Origin: UBA961 sp049426725
GTDB lineage: Bacteria > Bacteroidota > Ignavibacteria > Kapaibacteriales > UBA961
DNA: 64,000 bases
Assembly: GCA_049426725.1 (NCBI GenBank)
Contig: JBMSYN010000001.1
Span: 1 to 64,000, forward strand
Direction of reading: 5' to 3'
The notes under the pieces were generated by a model. The model had not been told where the DNA came from. It saw only the letters and a list, made by a program, of their open reading frames with translations, and did no database searches. A program made the translations under genes and the position numbers. This document shows, in pieces, positions 25,519 to 35,700 of the stretch (the stretch's first letter is position 1; each line of letters starts with the position of its first letter).

Positions 25519-26524
25519 ATCGTTTTCCATTTTCAATCTTGGTGGTCACATTATGACATCTAACGAAATGTCCAGACTCAATTTCAATGAGAGGAGGTTC
25601 ATTCGTATCGCAGATATCTTGCTTTTCGGTACATCGAGTACAGAATTTACAGCCTTGTGGAAAATTCAAAATACTTGGTACATTTCCAGGAATTGCTTGC
25701 AAACGGTTTCCTTTCTCACCAGGTTTGTCTGCATGAGGTATGGAATTCATTAAACCACGAGTATATGGATGAAGCGGCAACTCAAACAGTGCTTCAGTTG
25801 AAGCAATTTCTTGAATCTTTCCGCCATACATTACAATCACACGATTACACAATTCTGCAACAACAGCAAGATCATGCGTGATGAGCAAAATTGCTGCTTC
25901 CCTTCTTTTTTCTTTGAGAGTTAGCATCAATTCCAGAATCTGTGCTTGAATTGTCACATCAAGAGCTGTTGTAGGTTCATCTGCTATGAGAAGGGCTGGA
26001 TTACATGCCAAAGCGATAGCAATCATCACTCTCTGACGCATTCCACCGGAGAATTGATGAGGATAATCATCTATACGCTTTTCCGGGGCTGGTATGCCTA
26101 CGAGACTGAGCATTTCAATTGCTTTTTCTCGAGCTTGTTCTTTGTTTAATCCTTCATGAACCATCAATACTTCTTCAATTTGCATTCCAACAGGAAACAC
26201 TGGATTGAGAGAAGTCATGGGTTCTTGAAAAATCATAGCAATCTCTTTACCACGAATCGAATACATGTCTTCATAGGAACATTGCACTATATCTGTACCC
26301 TTGTACAATATCTTTCCATCTACAATTCTTCCTGGTGGATTAGGAATAAGCTTCATGAGTGACAATGCTGTCACTGATTTACCTGAGCCTGATTCACCAA
26401 CAAGACCAAGTGTTTCACCTTGATAGATATCAAATGTGACACCATCAACTGCTTTTGCATCTTTGCCTTCAATGGTAAAGTATGTTTTCAGATTCTGAAT
26501 CGAGAATAAAATATCTGTATGCAC
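25511..26524 (-). CDS. Peptide ABC transporter ATPase, first (OppD/DppD-like)
   Basis: A 337-residue ATP-binding subunit: Walker A LVGESGSGKSVTALS, Q-loop MIFQEPMTSLNPVF, signature FSGGMRQRVMIAIAL, Walker B LLIADEPTTALDVTIQ and switch His in LLITHDLAVV. The C-terminal LNFPQGCKFCTRCTEKQDIC holds the cysteine set of the OppD family. It pairs with the second ATPase to make the heterodimeric motor of the peptide importer. It begins 17 bases after the YejE-like permease and overlaps the second ATPase by 8 bases. Confidence 0.9.
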   Translation of the reverse strand: MHTDILFSIQNLKTYFTIEGKDAKAVDGVTFDIYQGETLGLVGESGSGKSVTALSLMKLIPNPPGRIVDGKILYKGTDIVQCSYEDMYSIRGKEIAMIFQEPMTSLNPVFPVGMQIEEVLMVHEGLNKEQAREKAIEMLSLVGIPAPEKRIDDYPHQFSGGMRQRVMIAIALACNPALLIADEPTTALDVTIQAQILELMLTLKEKRREAAILLITHDLAVVAELCNRVIVMYGGKIQEIASTEALFELPLHPYTRGLMNSIPHADKPGEKGNRLQAIPGNVPSILNFPQGCKFCTRCTEKQDICDTNEPPLIEIESGHFVRCHNVTTKIENGKRYE

Positions 26525-26541
26525 AGGAATATCTCTGGAAA

Positions 26542-27657
26542 TTAGCGTAATCTGGAAAATGTTTTTGGATCAAATGCCTCACGGATTGCCTCGCCGATGA
26601 ATACAATCATTATGAGTGTTACAAACAATGCGAACATCGGTGAAAAAACAAGCCACCATTTTGTGAGATTTTGAAGTCCGGAGCTTAGCATCTGCCCCCA
26701 ACTTGGAGTTGGTGGTGGCAGACCAAATCCCAAAAAGTCTAGCGCAACAAGAGATGTAATTCCAGCAACTACGGCAAATGGGAAATTTGTAATAATAGGA
26801 ACAAGTGAATTTGGAAGTATGTGTTTAAACATGATTTTCCATGTAGGAACACCTATTGATATTGCTGCAGCTACATAATCTTTTGATTTTTCTCTGTAAA
26901 ATTCAGCGCGTATATAAGTTGTGATTGGAATCCATGCTGTTAATGCCAATAAGCAAACAAGGAGAATGAAGCTTGGTTGAATGAATGACACTACAATGAT
27001 GATGAGGAATAAAATTGGAAGAGTAGACCACATTTCAATTATTCTCTGTCCAATGAGATCATACCATCCGCTTTTAAAACCAAGCAAACCACCGATTGGA
27101 ATTCCTATCAGATATTCCAAAAACACTAGAATCAATGCAAATGATATAGAAACTTTGAATCCATAAGCCATTCTTGCAAATACATCTCTTCCATTTTCAT
27201 CTGTACCCATGATTCTTGGTCCTTCACTTTCATTAGCTGTCCAAGGCTCCATGAATGCTGTATTTCCATCCGTAGTAATATCCTCAATAGGGCCATAAGG
27301 ATAAAGTGGCATAACAACGAAATTATCACCATTCTCTTGCTCATATTGCTGCTGTAAATCTCTATATCGGGCTTGGCCAGGATTGCCGATTTGGCCCAAA
27401 GATTCCCCACTTTGAAATACACTGACAAATTGATCAACTATTGGAAATGATGCGACAAGCGAAGTAAATGCAGGAAATGAGTATTCACCATTATATCGTA
27501 CGATCAAAGCTTTATCATTAACCAATATTGGCAATAAAAAGGATAGTACATACAGGGTAGATAAAACAATCAAAGAATAATATCCTCTTTTGATTGTTTT
27601 GAATTTTTTCCACCTTCTTTGTCCAATGGATTTTGTTGTTTGACTTGCTTGTGACAT
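26542..27657 (-). CDS. yejE: Peptide ABC transporter permease, YejE-like
   Basis: A 371-residue inner-membrane permease. The N-terminus (RRWKKFKTIKRGYYSL, then VNDKALIVRYNGEYSFPAF) and the C-terminus (FIGEAIREAFDPKTFSR) match YejE of the YejABEF oligopeptide/microcin C importer rather than OppC. The binding-protein-dependent transport signature is around LDFLGFGLPPPTPSWGQML and the coupling loop region AEFYREKSKDYVAAA. Between helix 1 and helix 2 a periplasmic insert of about 110 residues holds GTDENGRDVFARM. It lies 3 bases after the YejB-like gene. Confidence 0.9.
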   Translation of the reverse strand: MSQASQTTKSIGQRRWKKFKTIKRGYYSLIVLSTLYVLSFLLPILVNDKALIVRYNGEYSFPAFTSLVASFPIVDQFVSVFQSGESLGQIGNPGQARYRDLQQQYEQENGDNFVVMPLYPYGPIEDITTDGNTAFMEPWTANESEGPRIMGTDENGRDVFARMAYGFKVSISFALILVFLEYLIGIPIGGLLGFKSGWYDLIGQRIIEMWSTLPILFLIIIVVSFIQPSFILLVCLLALTAWIPITTYIRAEFYREKSKDYVAAAISIGVPTWKIMFKHILPNSLVPIITNFPFAVVAGITSLVALDFLGFGLPPPTPSWGQMLSSGLQNLTKWWLVFSPMFALFVTLIMIVFIGEAIREAFDPKTFSRLR

Positions 27658-27660
27658 ATA

Positions 27661-28917
27661 CTACCTAAATCGAATGCGTGGATCAATCATGGCTAAAACA
27701 AAATCTGAAATAATGGCGCCAAACAAATTGACCAATACTCCAATAACCGTAAACGCAAACACAACGGTATAATCTCTAGACAATATTGCATAGTAAGACA
27801 GTTTACCAATACCTTCTATATTGAATGTAGTTTCAATAAAGAAGGAACCAACAAAGGCTATACCAATGATATGACCAATATTTGCTGCAATTGGAATAAC
27901 TGAATTTCTAATTGCATGAAGCCAAATAATTCTCTTCTCTTTTAACCCTTTAGCAAAAGCAGTGCGGATATAATCTTGTGAAAGATTCTCAAGCAGAGAA
28001 TTTTTCATGAGTAGAGTAAGAGTTGCAAATGATTGAATCGTGGAAGCAATGACTGGTAAAACAAAATGATGTGCTCTGTCCAATATCTTCTCACCGAGTG
28101 AAAGGGTATCATACTCTCTTGATTGCAGACCGCCCAGAGGAAAAACATCAAAGAATGATCCACCGCCAAGCAAAACAAGCAATAAAAGCCCTAATGCCCA
28201 ACCTGGAATAGAATAACTGATGAGAATGGATGAACTGGATATCAAATCAAATGTAGAGCCATGACGCAAAGCTTTTTGAATTCCCAAATAAACGCAAATA
28301 ACATAGCTCAGTACTAAACCTATGACACCGAATTGCAATGAAATGGGAATGCGCGAAGCTATAAGATCAATCACTGGTTCTCGATATTCATAAGAATTAC
28401 CAAAATGTCCAGTAAGTATTCCGGCATATTCTGTTTTGAACACACGTAATTGTCTTATTCCTGTTGAATCAAGAACAGAATTTTCTGCTGTCCAAACATT
28501 GGAGACAGATTCTTTTGTAGTCTGATCAATGACAGAATATGTACCATCTGATTGTTTGTTTACAATAAGATATTGTCCTTGGCCAACATTTCTTGGTTCC
28601 CCAAGCTTTACATTATAACTATCAGTTTCACGAGGCCAAAGTCCTAGCCAGATTAGATAGCGAACATATACGGGTTTGTCAAATCCATAATATCGTTTTA
28701 GTTCTGCCAAAGCTGTAGGAGGAATCGATGCTGCGCCATCTTTTGATGCTGCGGAGCTTTCCGATCCTATTCCAAATCCTGAACCTGCTTTTAAGGCTTG
28801 GACTTGTTGTTCATAAGGTCCACCAGGAGCAAGATTAACAATGAAAAAGACAATAATGGTACAACCAAAAAATGTTGGTAGTGCAAATAATAGTCTTCGA
28901 ATAAAATACTGTAGCAT
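27661..28917 (-). CDS. yejB: Peptide ABC transporter permease, YejB-like
   Basis: A 418-residue inner-membrane permease. The first helix is RRLLFALPTFFGCTIIVFFIV, followed by NLAPGGPYEQQVQALKAG and a Gly/Ser-rich stretch, as in YejB. After YGFDKPVYVRYLIWLGLWPR there is an extra segment of some 65 residues (about 100-165, beta-rich with many Asn, Ser and Val) that makes this protein longer than E. coli YejB (about 364). The transport signature includes DYIRTAFAKGLKEKRIIWLH. With YejE it forms the channel. Confidence 0.9.
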   Translation of the reverse strand: MLQYFIRRLLFALPTFFGCTIIVFFIVNLAPGGPYEQQVQALKAGSGFGIGSESSAASKDGAASIPPTALAELKRYYGFDKPVYVRYLIWLGLWPRETDSYNVKLGEPRNVGQGQYLIVNKQSDGTYSVIDQTTKESVSNVWTAENSVLDSTGIRQLRVFKTEYAGILTGHFGNSYEYREPVIDLIASRIPISLQFGVIGLVLSYVICVYLGIQKALRHGSTFDLISSSSILISYSIPGWALGLLLLVLLGGGSFFDVFPLGGLQSREYDTLSLGEKILDRAHHFVLPVIASTIQSFATLTLLMKNSLLENLSQDYIRTAFAKGLKEKRIIWLHAIRNSVIPIAANIGHIIGIAFVGSFFIETTFNIEGIGKLSYYAILSRDYTVVFAFTVIGVLVNLFGAIISDFVLAMIDPRIRFR

Positions 28918-28953
28918 GAACCTTCCTGTATGAGTGTTCTTTGTTTAGAGCAA

Positions 28954-30921
28954 TTATCGTTTAAGGTTTTTCCAATAGCTTACTTCACGAATTGCAGAAT
29001 TACCACTCAATTTCTTTTTATTCTTCTTGGCTTCTTCGAGTGCATTTGCTTTTTCGGGATCATACCACCATCCTGTCATGATTGCCAAATCATGTGAACC
29101 AAGAGCAGAATTCTTTGACAATACCCATTCCGGTACGCCAAATTTGTCCCAATATGCAATACGAATACCGCGTGGTGTCCAAGCCAATAAACAGTGATAC
29201 ATAGCTGCTTCAATGCTATCAATTTTTTGTATGATGTTTACTTTCGATTTGGGATCGCATTGTATATCATATTGCTTGAGCAATTCATCAGCATAAGCAT
29301 CTTTGAAACCGGTTATATTATTATTGTCATTTTTGTTAGCTAGTTCAGAAGCAATACTTGTCTTAGGATATGGATCATCCAAGCCACCATAATTAGCCCA
29401 AGTAATATTGAAGTTTCTTTCTGCAATATTCTTTGTGATAGCATTACCATCTTGAAACTTGATTTGTAAATCAATTCCTGCTTGACGTAAAGTTTGTTGA
29501 TATGGAGTCAAGAATTTTTCGAGTGGCTTGGGAATACCAAGTTCCAATCTGAATGGTTTGCCATTTTTTACAAGGATACCATCTTTATTTTTTGATGTAT
29601 ACCCCGCTTCAGTCAAAAGTGCAGATGCTTTTGCCGGATCATAGCCAATCTTTGGATTTGACTTGTTTTCATATTTGGTATTTGAATAGAAAGAATGAAT
29701 TCGCTCATATTCATTGAACAAAAGTTTTGAGATGATGGCTTCACGATCAAAAAGATGATAAAATGCCAATCGGACTCTTATATCATCAAATGGTGGCTTT
29801 CGCATATTGAGGAATAAGCCGGATGTCCCAACTGGACCATCGGTAAATACACGATCTCTCTTCACCCAATTATTAAGAACGGCATCATAGGTTGTATCAC
29901 CAAGCCACTTATCAGTGGTATTTCCGGTAAACCAGAACTTATCAACTTCCCCTTTTTTGAATTTTTCATATTCAAGTGTAGGGTTGTCTTTGATAACTTC
30001 AAATGTAATTTGATCAAAATTTCCTGAATATTTATTCACTGGAATGTCTTTACCCCAATAATCATCTCTGCGTGTTATAGTATAACTTTGTTGCTTTACG
30101 ATATCATTTGCAAGTACGATATATTCACCCGAACCAACCGGTTGATTGAATTGAAACTTATCCAAGAATTCCTTACCGCTTAAACCTCCTATCTCTTTTG
30201 CTGATAATACAAGTAAACTATTAGCAAATGTTTTGAAAGCTCTGCAATCAAATTCTTTTGATTTTACTTGAACGATATATTTTGACAACGCGATTGGAGT
30301 TTCATATTTACTGAATATCTGTTGCATGGATGGAGATAAAATGGTCTCATCCATCAAGAGCTTAAATGTAGCAACAATATCTTCCGAAGTTACCGGAGCT
30401 CCTGATGAGAAACGTGCATTTGGATCAAGTCTAAAAGTAAATGTGAGTTGATCTTCTGATATTTTCCAATGTGTCGCAAGAGATGGTACAGGTTGATCAT
30501 CAAGGCCTAGATTGCAGAGGGTTTCATAGGTAAGAGATGACATTTGGAGATTTTCTGTGAAATTTGCCCCTTGTCCATAAAAGAATGGTCGAAAACTTAA
30601 AGGAAATCTACTAATGGTGAAACGAATACTTCCTCCAACGGTTGCTTGCGGATCTCCTGAGTGTTTTAAGTCAAATTCATTGAACTCATAAGTAGTGTAA
30701 CCTTGAGAAGAAGCTATTTTCTCAAATCCTGCACCACCATCAATGTCTTTAACAGATGGATCCGCACCAGGAGGAGTATCGTATTTTTTCCAAAGCTTGG
30801 TATTGTAACTTGGTCCACTCTGATCAGCAGTTGAACCTGAATTTTTCTTTCCTCCACATCCTGTCATCACTATTGATGCAAGAATAACCAATGGCATAGA
30901 TATTTTATAGAATTTCAACAT
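28954..30921 (-). CDS. yejA: Peptide-binding lipoprotein, YejA-like (SBP family 5)
   Basis: A 655-residue solute-binding lipoprotein. The start at 30921 gives a lipoprotein signal MLKFYKISMPLVILASIVMTGCG; a reading from 30981 has no signal at its N-terminus. The family 5 binding domain begins near residue 85 (GGSIRFTISRFPLSFRPFFY) and contains PVGSGEYIVLAND and RRDDYWGKDIPVNKYSGNFD, which match YejA more than OppA. YejA captures peptides (in E. coli also microcin C) for YejB/YejE. It is 32 bases downstream of the carboxyltransferase gene and 36 upstream of yejB. The mature N-terminus is rich in Gly, Ser and Asp, a linker that would hold it to the membrane. Confidence 0.88.
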   Translation of the reverse strand: MLKFYKISMPLVILASIVMTGCGGKKNSGSTADQSGPSYNTKLWKKYDTPPGADPSVKDIDGGAGFEKIASSQGYTTYEFNEFDLKHSGDPQATVGGSIRFTISRFPLSFRPFFYGQGANFTENLQMSSLTYETLCNLGLDDQPVPSLATHWKISEDQLTFTFRLDPNARFSSGAPVTSEDIVATFKLLMDETILSPSMQQIFSKYETPIALSKYIVQVKSKEFDCRAFKTFANSLLVLSAKEIGGLSGKEFLDKFQFNQPVGSGEYIVLANDIVKQQSYTITRRDDYWGKDIPVNKYSGNFDQITFEVIKDNPTLEYEKFKKGEVDKFWFTGNTTDKWLGDTTYDAVLNNWVKRDRVFTDGPVGTSGLFLNMRKPPFDDIRVRLAFYHLFDREAIISKLLFNEYERIHSFYSNTKYENKSNPKIGYDPAKASALLTEAGYTSKNKDGILVKNGKPFRLELGIPKPLEKFLTPYQQTLRQAGIDLQIKFQDGNAITKNIAERNFNITWANYGGLDDPYPKTSIASELANKNDNNNITGFKDAYADELLKQYDIQCDPKSKVNIIQKIDSIEAAMYHCLLAWTPRGIRIAYWDKFGVPEWVLSKNSALGSHDLAIMTGWWYDPEKANALEEAKKNKKKLSGNSAIREVSYWKNLKR

Positions 30922-30953
30922 GGCAAAACACTCCAATGAGAAAATTATTACTT

Positions 30954-32618
30954 TCAAACTTGTAAAACCCCAGATTTCCAATCAGGTATATCTGGATTAT
31001 GCGATGCACATGATAGAGCCATCGAGATTTTCCGTCTTGTCTCGGATGGTGCTATTATTTCGTCTACCCATAAATGAGAAGCAGCATAATATGGGGTTGT
31101 TTGTGCATCATATCTTGATTGAATTTCTTTTAGCATTTGTTCTTTTTCTTGATCACTTAACTTTTTGCCTTCTTTTTCGAGTGAAGCAATCTTTATGGTT
31201 AGCAATGTTTTTGAAGCTTGGGCGCCGCCCATAACTGCAATTTGTGCTGTTGGATATGCAAAAATGAAGCGAGGATCATAGGCTTTCCCGCACATTGCAT
31301 AATTCCCTGCTCCATAACTATTTCCAATGATGCATGTAATTTTGGGAACAATGGAATTTGAAACAGCATTGACCATTTTTGCACCATCTTTTATGATTCC
31401 ACCTTGCTCTGCACGGCTTCCAACCATGAATCCTGTGACATCTTGAAAAAACACAAGAGGAATCAAACGCTGATTGCAATTCATAATGAATCGTGCTGCT
31501 TTATCTGCACTATCAGAATAAATAACTCCGCCAACTTGCATTTCACCTTTACCAGATTTTGTGATTGCTCTATTATTAATGACAATGCCAACAGACCAAC
31601 CATCAATTCTTGCATATCCACAAATGATTGTCTTACCATATTCTGCTTTATATTCCTCAAATACAGAATCGTCAATGATTCTTGCTAGAAATTCATGAGT
31701 TGAATATGGTTTTGTTCTATCAGATGGTAAAATGGAATAAACTTCATCGATATCATATTTGGGAGGCTTACTAGGGATTCTGTCAAATAGTTGTTTTTTT
31801 CCTTTTAAAGGAGAAAACCGTGATACTAAATCTCGTATCAATATTATCGCTTCTTCATCAGATTGAACTCGATAATCTGTATTACCACTGATTGTAGTAT
31901 GCATTGCTGCACCCCCGAGAGCTTCGATGTCAATTTTTTCACCAATTGCTGCTTCGACCAATGCCGGTCCGGCAAGAAATAAACTTCCCGATCCTTCTAC
32001 AATAATGGCTTCATCACACATGATTGGAAGATAAGCTCCTCCTGCCACACATGGCCCCATAATGGCAGCGATTTGAGGGATTCCCAATGCACTCATCACC
32101 GCATTATTTCGAAACTGTCGACCAAAATGCTCTTTATCAGGAAAAATTTGATCTTGCATTGGTAAAAAAACACCCGCACTATCCACCAAATAGATGATGG
32201 GAAGATGATTTTCAATCGCAATTTCCTGAGCCCGCATATTCTTTTTTGCGGTCATTGGAAACCAAGCTCCTGCTTTTACAGTAGCATCATTAGCTACGAT
32301 CATACATTCCCTGCCTTGAACGATTGCGATACCGGCAATCACACCTGCGGATGGACAACCACCTTGCTCTTCATACATACCATAAGCGGCAAATGTGCCA
32401 ATCTCTTCAAAACAAGTGTTAGGATCTATCAGAAGATGAATTCTCTCGCGAGCGGTAAGCTTTTGTTTCGACTTATGCCTTTGAATTGCTTTTTCCCCAC
32501 CACCCATGTGTACCGTTGAAGTAAGAGAAGCAAGTTGATCGAGCAAAGATCGGTGAAAAGCTGTATTTGCAACAGTTTGCGATGATTGCAACAGAGGGCT
32601 ACCGATCAAAGTTGACAT
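30954..32618 (-). CDS. Acyl-CoA carboxylase carboxyltransferase subunit (methylcrotonyl-CoA type)
   Basis: A 554-residue biotin-dependent carboxyltransferase. It has two crotonase-like domains: the first with GPCVAGGAYLPIMCDEAIIV and GQ-type segment AGVFLPMQDQIFPDKEHFGR, the second with IIGNSYGAGNYAMCGKAYDP and PTAQIAVMGGAQASKTL. The latter two are closest to the beta subunit of methylcrotonyl-CoA carboxylase (leucine breakdown), although propionyl- and geranyl-CoA enzymes are related. The biotin carboxylase and carrier subunits are not in the window; BirA at 59303 would load biotin on the carrier. It is the first gene of the unit running into yejA (32 bases). Confidence 0.87.
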   Translation of the reverse strand: MSTLIGSPLLQSSQTVANTAFHRSLLDQLASLTSTVHMGGGEKAIQRHKSKQKLTARERIHLLIDPNTCFEEIGTFAAYGMYEEQGGCPSAGVIAGIAIVQGRECMIVANDATVKAGAWFPMTAKKNMRAQEIAIENHLPIIYLVDSAGVFLPMQDQIFPDKEHFGRQFRNNAVMSALGIPQIAAIMGPCVAGGAYLPIMCDEAIIVEGSGSLFLAGPALVEAAIGEKIDIEALGGAAMHTTISGNTDYRVQSDEEAIILIRDLVSRFSPLKGKKQLFDRIPSKPPKYDIDEVYSILPSDRTKPYSTHEFLARIIDDSVFEEYKAEYGKTIICGYARIDGWSVGIVINNRAITKSGKGEMQVGGVIYSDSADKAARFIMNCNQRLIPLVFFQDVTGFMVGSRAEQGGIIKDGAKMVNAVSNSIVPKITCIIGNSYGAGNYAMCGKAYDPRFIFAYPTAQIAVMGGAQASKTLLTIKIASLEKEGKKLSDQEKEQMLKEIQSRYDAQTTPYYAASHLWVDEIIAPSETRRKISMALSCASHNPDIPDWKSGVLQV

Positions 32619-32698
32619 AAATTTATAGTTAAAAATGGAATGGCTTAATGATGCGTATTTCAGGTTACAAATTACAGAAATGTCACTACAAGTTCAAT

Positions 32699-32737
32699 AA
32701 AAAAAGCTCCACAATGACGGAATTCATTATGGAGCTT
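32699..32737 (-). terminator. Intrinsic terminator after the tandem VPS10-like genes
   Basis: Minus-strand stem AAGCTCCA/TGGAGCTT (32730-32737 with 32704-32711), extended inside by AATGA/TCATT, then T7 (32699-32705) and ATTG. It lies 17 bases after the stop at 32755. Confidence 0.87.
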
Positions 32738-32754
32738 GAATTGGATTGGAAAGT

Positions 32755-35700
32755 TTATTGTATAAGCAAAGGAAGCGTTACGGGTAGCTGTTTTTGGACA
32801 AGGATCTGAACCCAGTATCTCCCTTTGGGGATATCCGTAAGCTGAATCTCGAAACTGTTGATACCATTGAGCTGTAATATGCCGCTTTTCACTTTGCTTC
32901 CTTTTACATCAATAATTGAAAATTGTAGAATATCTTCAGTATTATTTTTGGGGACTGAGACATATACACTTTGACTTGCCGGATTTGGAAATAAAGAATA
33001 TTGATACTGACCATCTAAATCGGTAATTGATGTTATTGTCATGGCATCAGAATTTGTTGAGCAACCTTGTTCTGAAAATACCCTCACAGAATAATTTCTA
33101 TTATCCGCAAATCTGGGTAGAACATAAAACCGACCTTTTGCATTTGGTATGTCTTTATCAGCCAACATCCATTGATAAGCATAAGCAGAACTTGCAAAGA
33201 GCGTGTCATTGCTTTTTGTTATTGTGGGTTTGATTGGATTGCTTCCTTGCAAAATGGTAACGGTATCAGAATCGATGCAACCAAGTTTATTGATTGTTGC
33301 CACTGTTATAATTCCGGGGGTATTTACCGTAATGGTTCTTGTTGTATCACCTGTTGACCAAATATATTTATCAAAATTGGAGCCAGCATCTAAAGTCAGA
33401 GGAGTATTGTCACAAATCGTGAAAATGGTACGATTAGATATGATATTTGGAATTCTTCTTTGATTTACTGTGACTGCGATAGGACCAAATCCTGATGGAC
33501 AACCATTTGCATCATACACGGTCAGACTATAATTACCAGCATCCTTGACAGTGATTGATTTTGTCGTTGCTCCATTGCTCCACATATACGTTGCAAATCC
33601 ATCCTGAGCTGTAAATGTAACGCTATCTCCGGAACAGAAAGTGAGATTACCTTGGACCTGTACGGAACAAGTTAATTCAGGACAATTGACCATATCAGCT
33701 TCCCAGGTGCCTCTACCATAGGATGATACTCGTAATTTCTTGGTTGATTTATGAATCTCTATATCAGATATAACAGTATTCGGCAAACCATCATTATAGG
33801 GAATCCATACTTTTGTACTATTGTCTCTATAATACACTCCCAAATCAGTTCCGGCATATAAGCGATCGGGAGAATTTGGTTGATATCGTAGACAATTCAC
33901 TGGAATTGGTGGCATACCCCCCGATAGGTCTGTCCAAGTGGAGTTTGTACCGGCATTATTTGTTTGAAATACTTTTCTGCTTCCAAATCCTGAAATGGAA
34001 ATCCAAAATATACTATCATTTGAAGGGTGAAATTCAAATGAAGTGATTATGGAGGAAGCTATGCCATTGGGAAATTGAATTTGCCTCCATGTTTGCCCTT
34101 CATCATAAGTGATGTATGAGGCATTGAAATTTGATGCAATCAATGTTCCGGGCCTGGATGGTGCATGCGCCAACAGCATGATGCGTGATTGTTTATTTGG
34201 AAAATTGGAGGTTTTATTCCAAAATCCTAGTGAATCTGTTTTCCATACATCTCGATATCCTGCATAAACTAAAGATGCTGCTCCCGGTTTTGCATTTGGA
34301 GCAAATTCTATAGGAGTAACCCATTCACCCTCTTCTGATGTAATAGCAGAATTTATACTTGAACTGAAGGATGAACCACCATTTGTAGAACGACCAAAGT
34401 TTCCATTTTGAGATGATACAAACATATACTTGTCATTCACTGGATCAATTGCATTATCCATGCCATCACCACCCCATACTTGCTTCCATTCATTAGGTCC
34501 TGAACGATAACTTGTTCCATTGTCTTGAGCACCACCAATAACAACATCTGGCCTCTGCTGAGAAATGCTCATTCTGTAGAACTGAGTGATCTCCAAACCA
34601 TCACTCAAATCTGTCCAAGCCAAACCTCTATTGGTAGTCAATGACACTCCACCATCAGTTCCTGTAATTATTGTGGTGGAATTTATAAAATCCAAATCGT
34701 GAACATCAGCATGAACATATGGTCGGCCTTGATTTGGAACCCAATAGGTATTAATGGACCAATTGCTTCCGCCATTGGTTGAGCGCCAAATATTGATTCC
34801 ACCTATAAAAATGAGATCTGGATTGTCAGGAGAGACCGCAATACAAAGATCATACCATCCTTGTTGATTTTCAGTATCTGTGCCTTGTAAATTTCGACCA
34901 ATTATATTTGGTGTAGTAGCGCCTATATCCCAATTTTCTCCACCATCATAAGACCTATAAAATCCACCAAAATCCCAAGATCCTCTTTTTGCTGTGAGTG
35001 CAAATATCGCTTCCGGTTCAGCAGGGGTAACAGCAATTGCGATTCTTCCAATAGTAGTTGGAATATTGGATTTTAACTCAGTCCACTTATCTCCTGCATC
35101 TCTAGAAATATAAATCTTCGATCCACTGGTTGCATAATATACAGATGGATCATCAGGTTTCATTTCCATGTCTTTGACATCACCAACAAAACGCGTGTTA
35201 AAAGTAACACCTCCATCGGTGGATCTATGAATTCCATTATTCCCTCCCACGAGGATGATGGATGTATTTGTTGGATGAACAAGTACTCTTGATAATGCTC
35301 TTGTGTCTTTTTGTTGATAGTTGAGTCCGGTTTGTGTCCATGTCAATCCACCATCAACACTTTTGATTAACCCTATACTAAATGGAGCGGCACCATAATA
35401 TGTGTCAGCACCAAAAGCATCCCCTGTTGCCAGATAAACAATATTTGGATTCTTGGGATCGGTTGTAATGTCAGTTACTCCCAATGTTCCCAATTTATCA
35501 GTGGTGGTTTGCCATGTTTTACCACCATTTGTAGATTTCCAAGCACCACCTCCTGCTGCTGCTGCCCAAATGATATTCTGTTGTCCAGCAGGAATATGTA
35601 TGCCATTTACTCTACCTGCACCACCACCAATAGGGATATTTGTCGGACCAAGAATTTTCCAATTTGGTTTCAAAGACAGCGCCTGCTCAGTTTTTGATTT

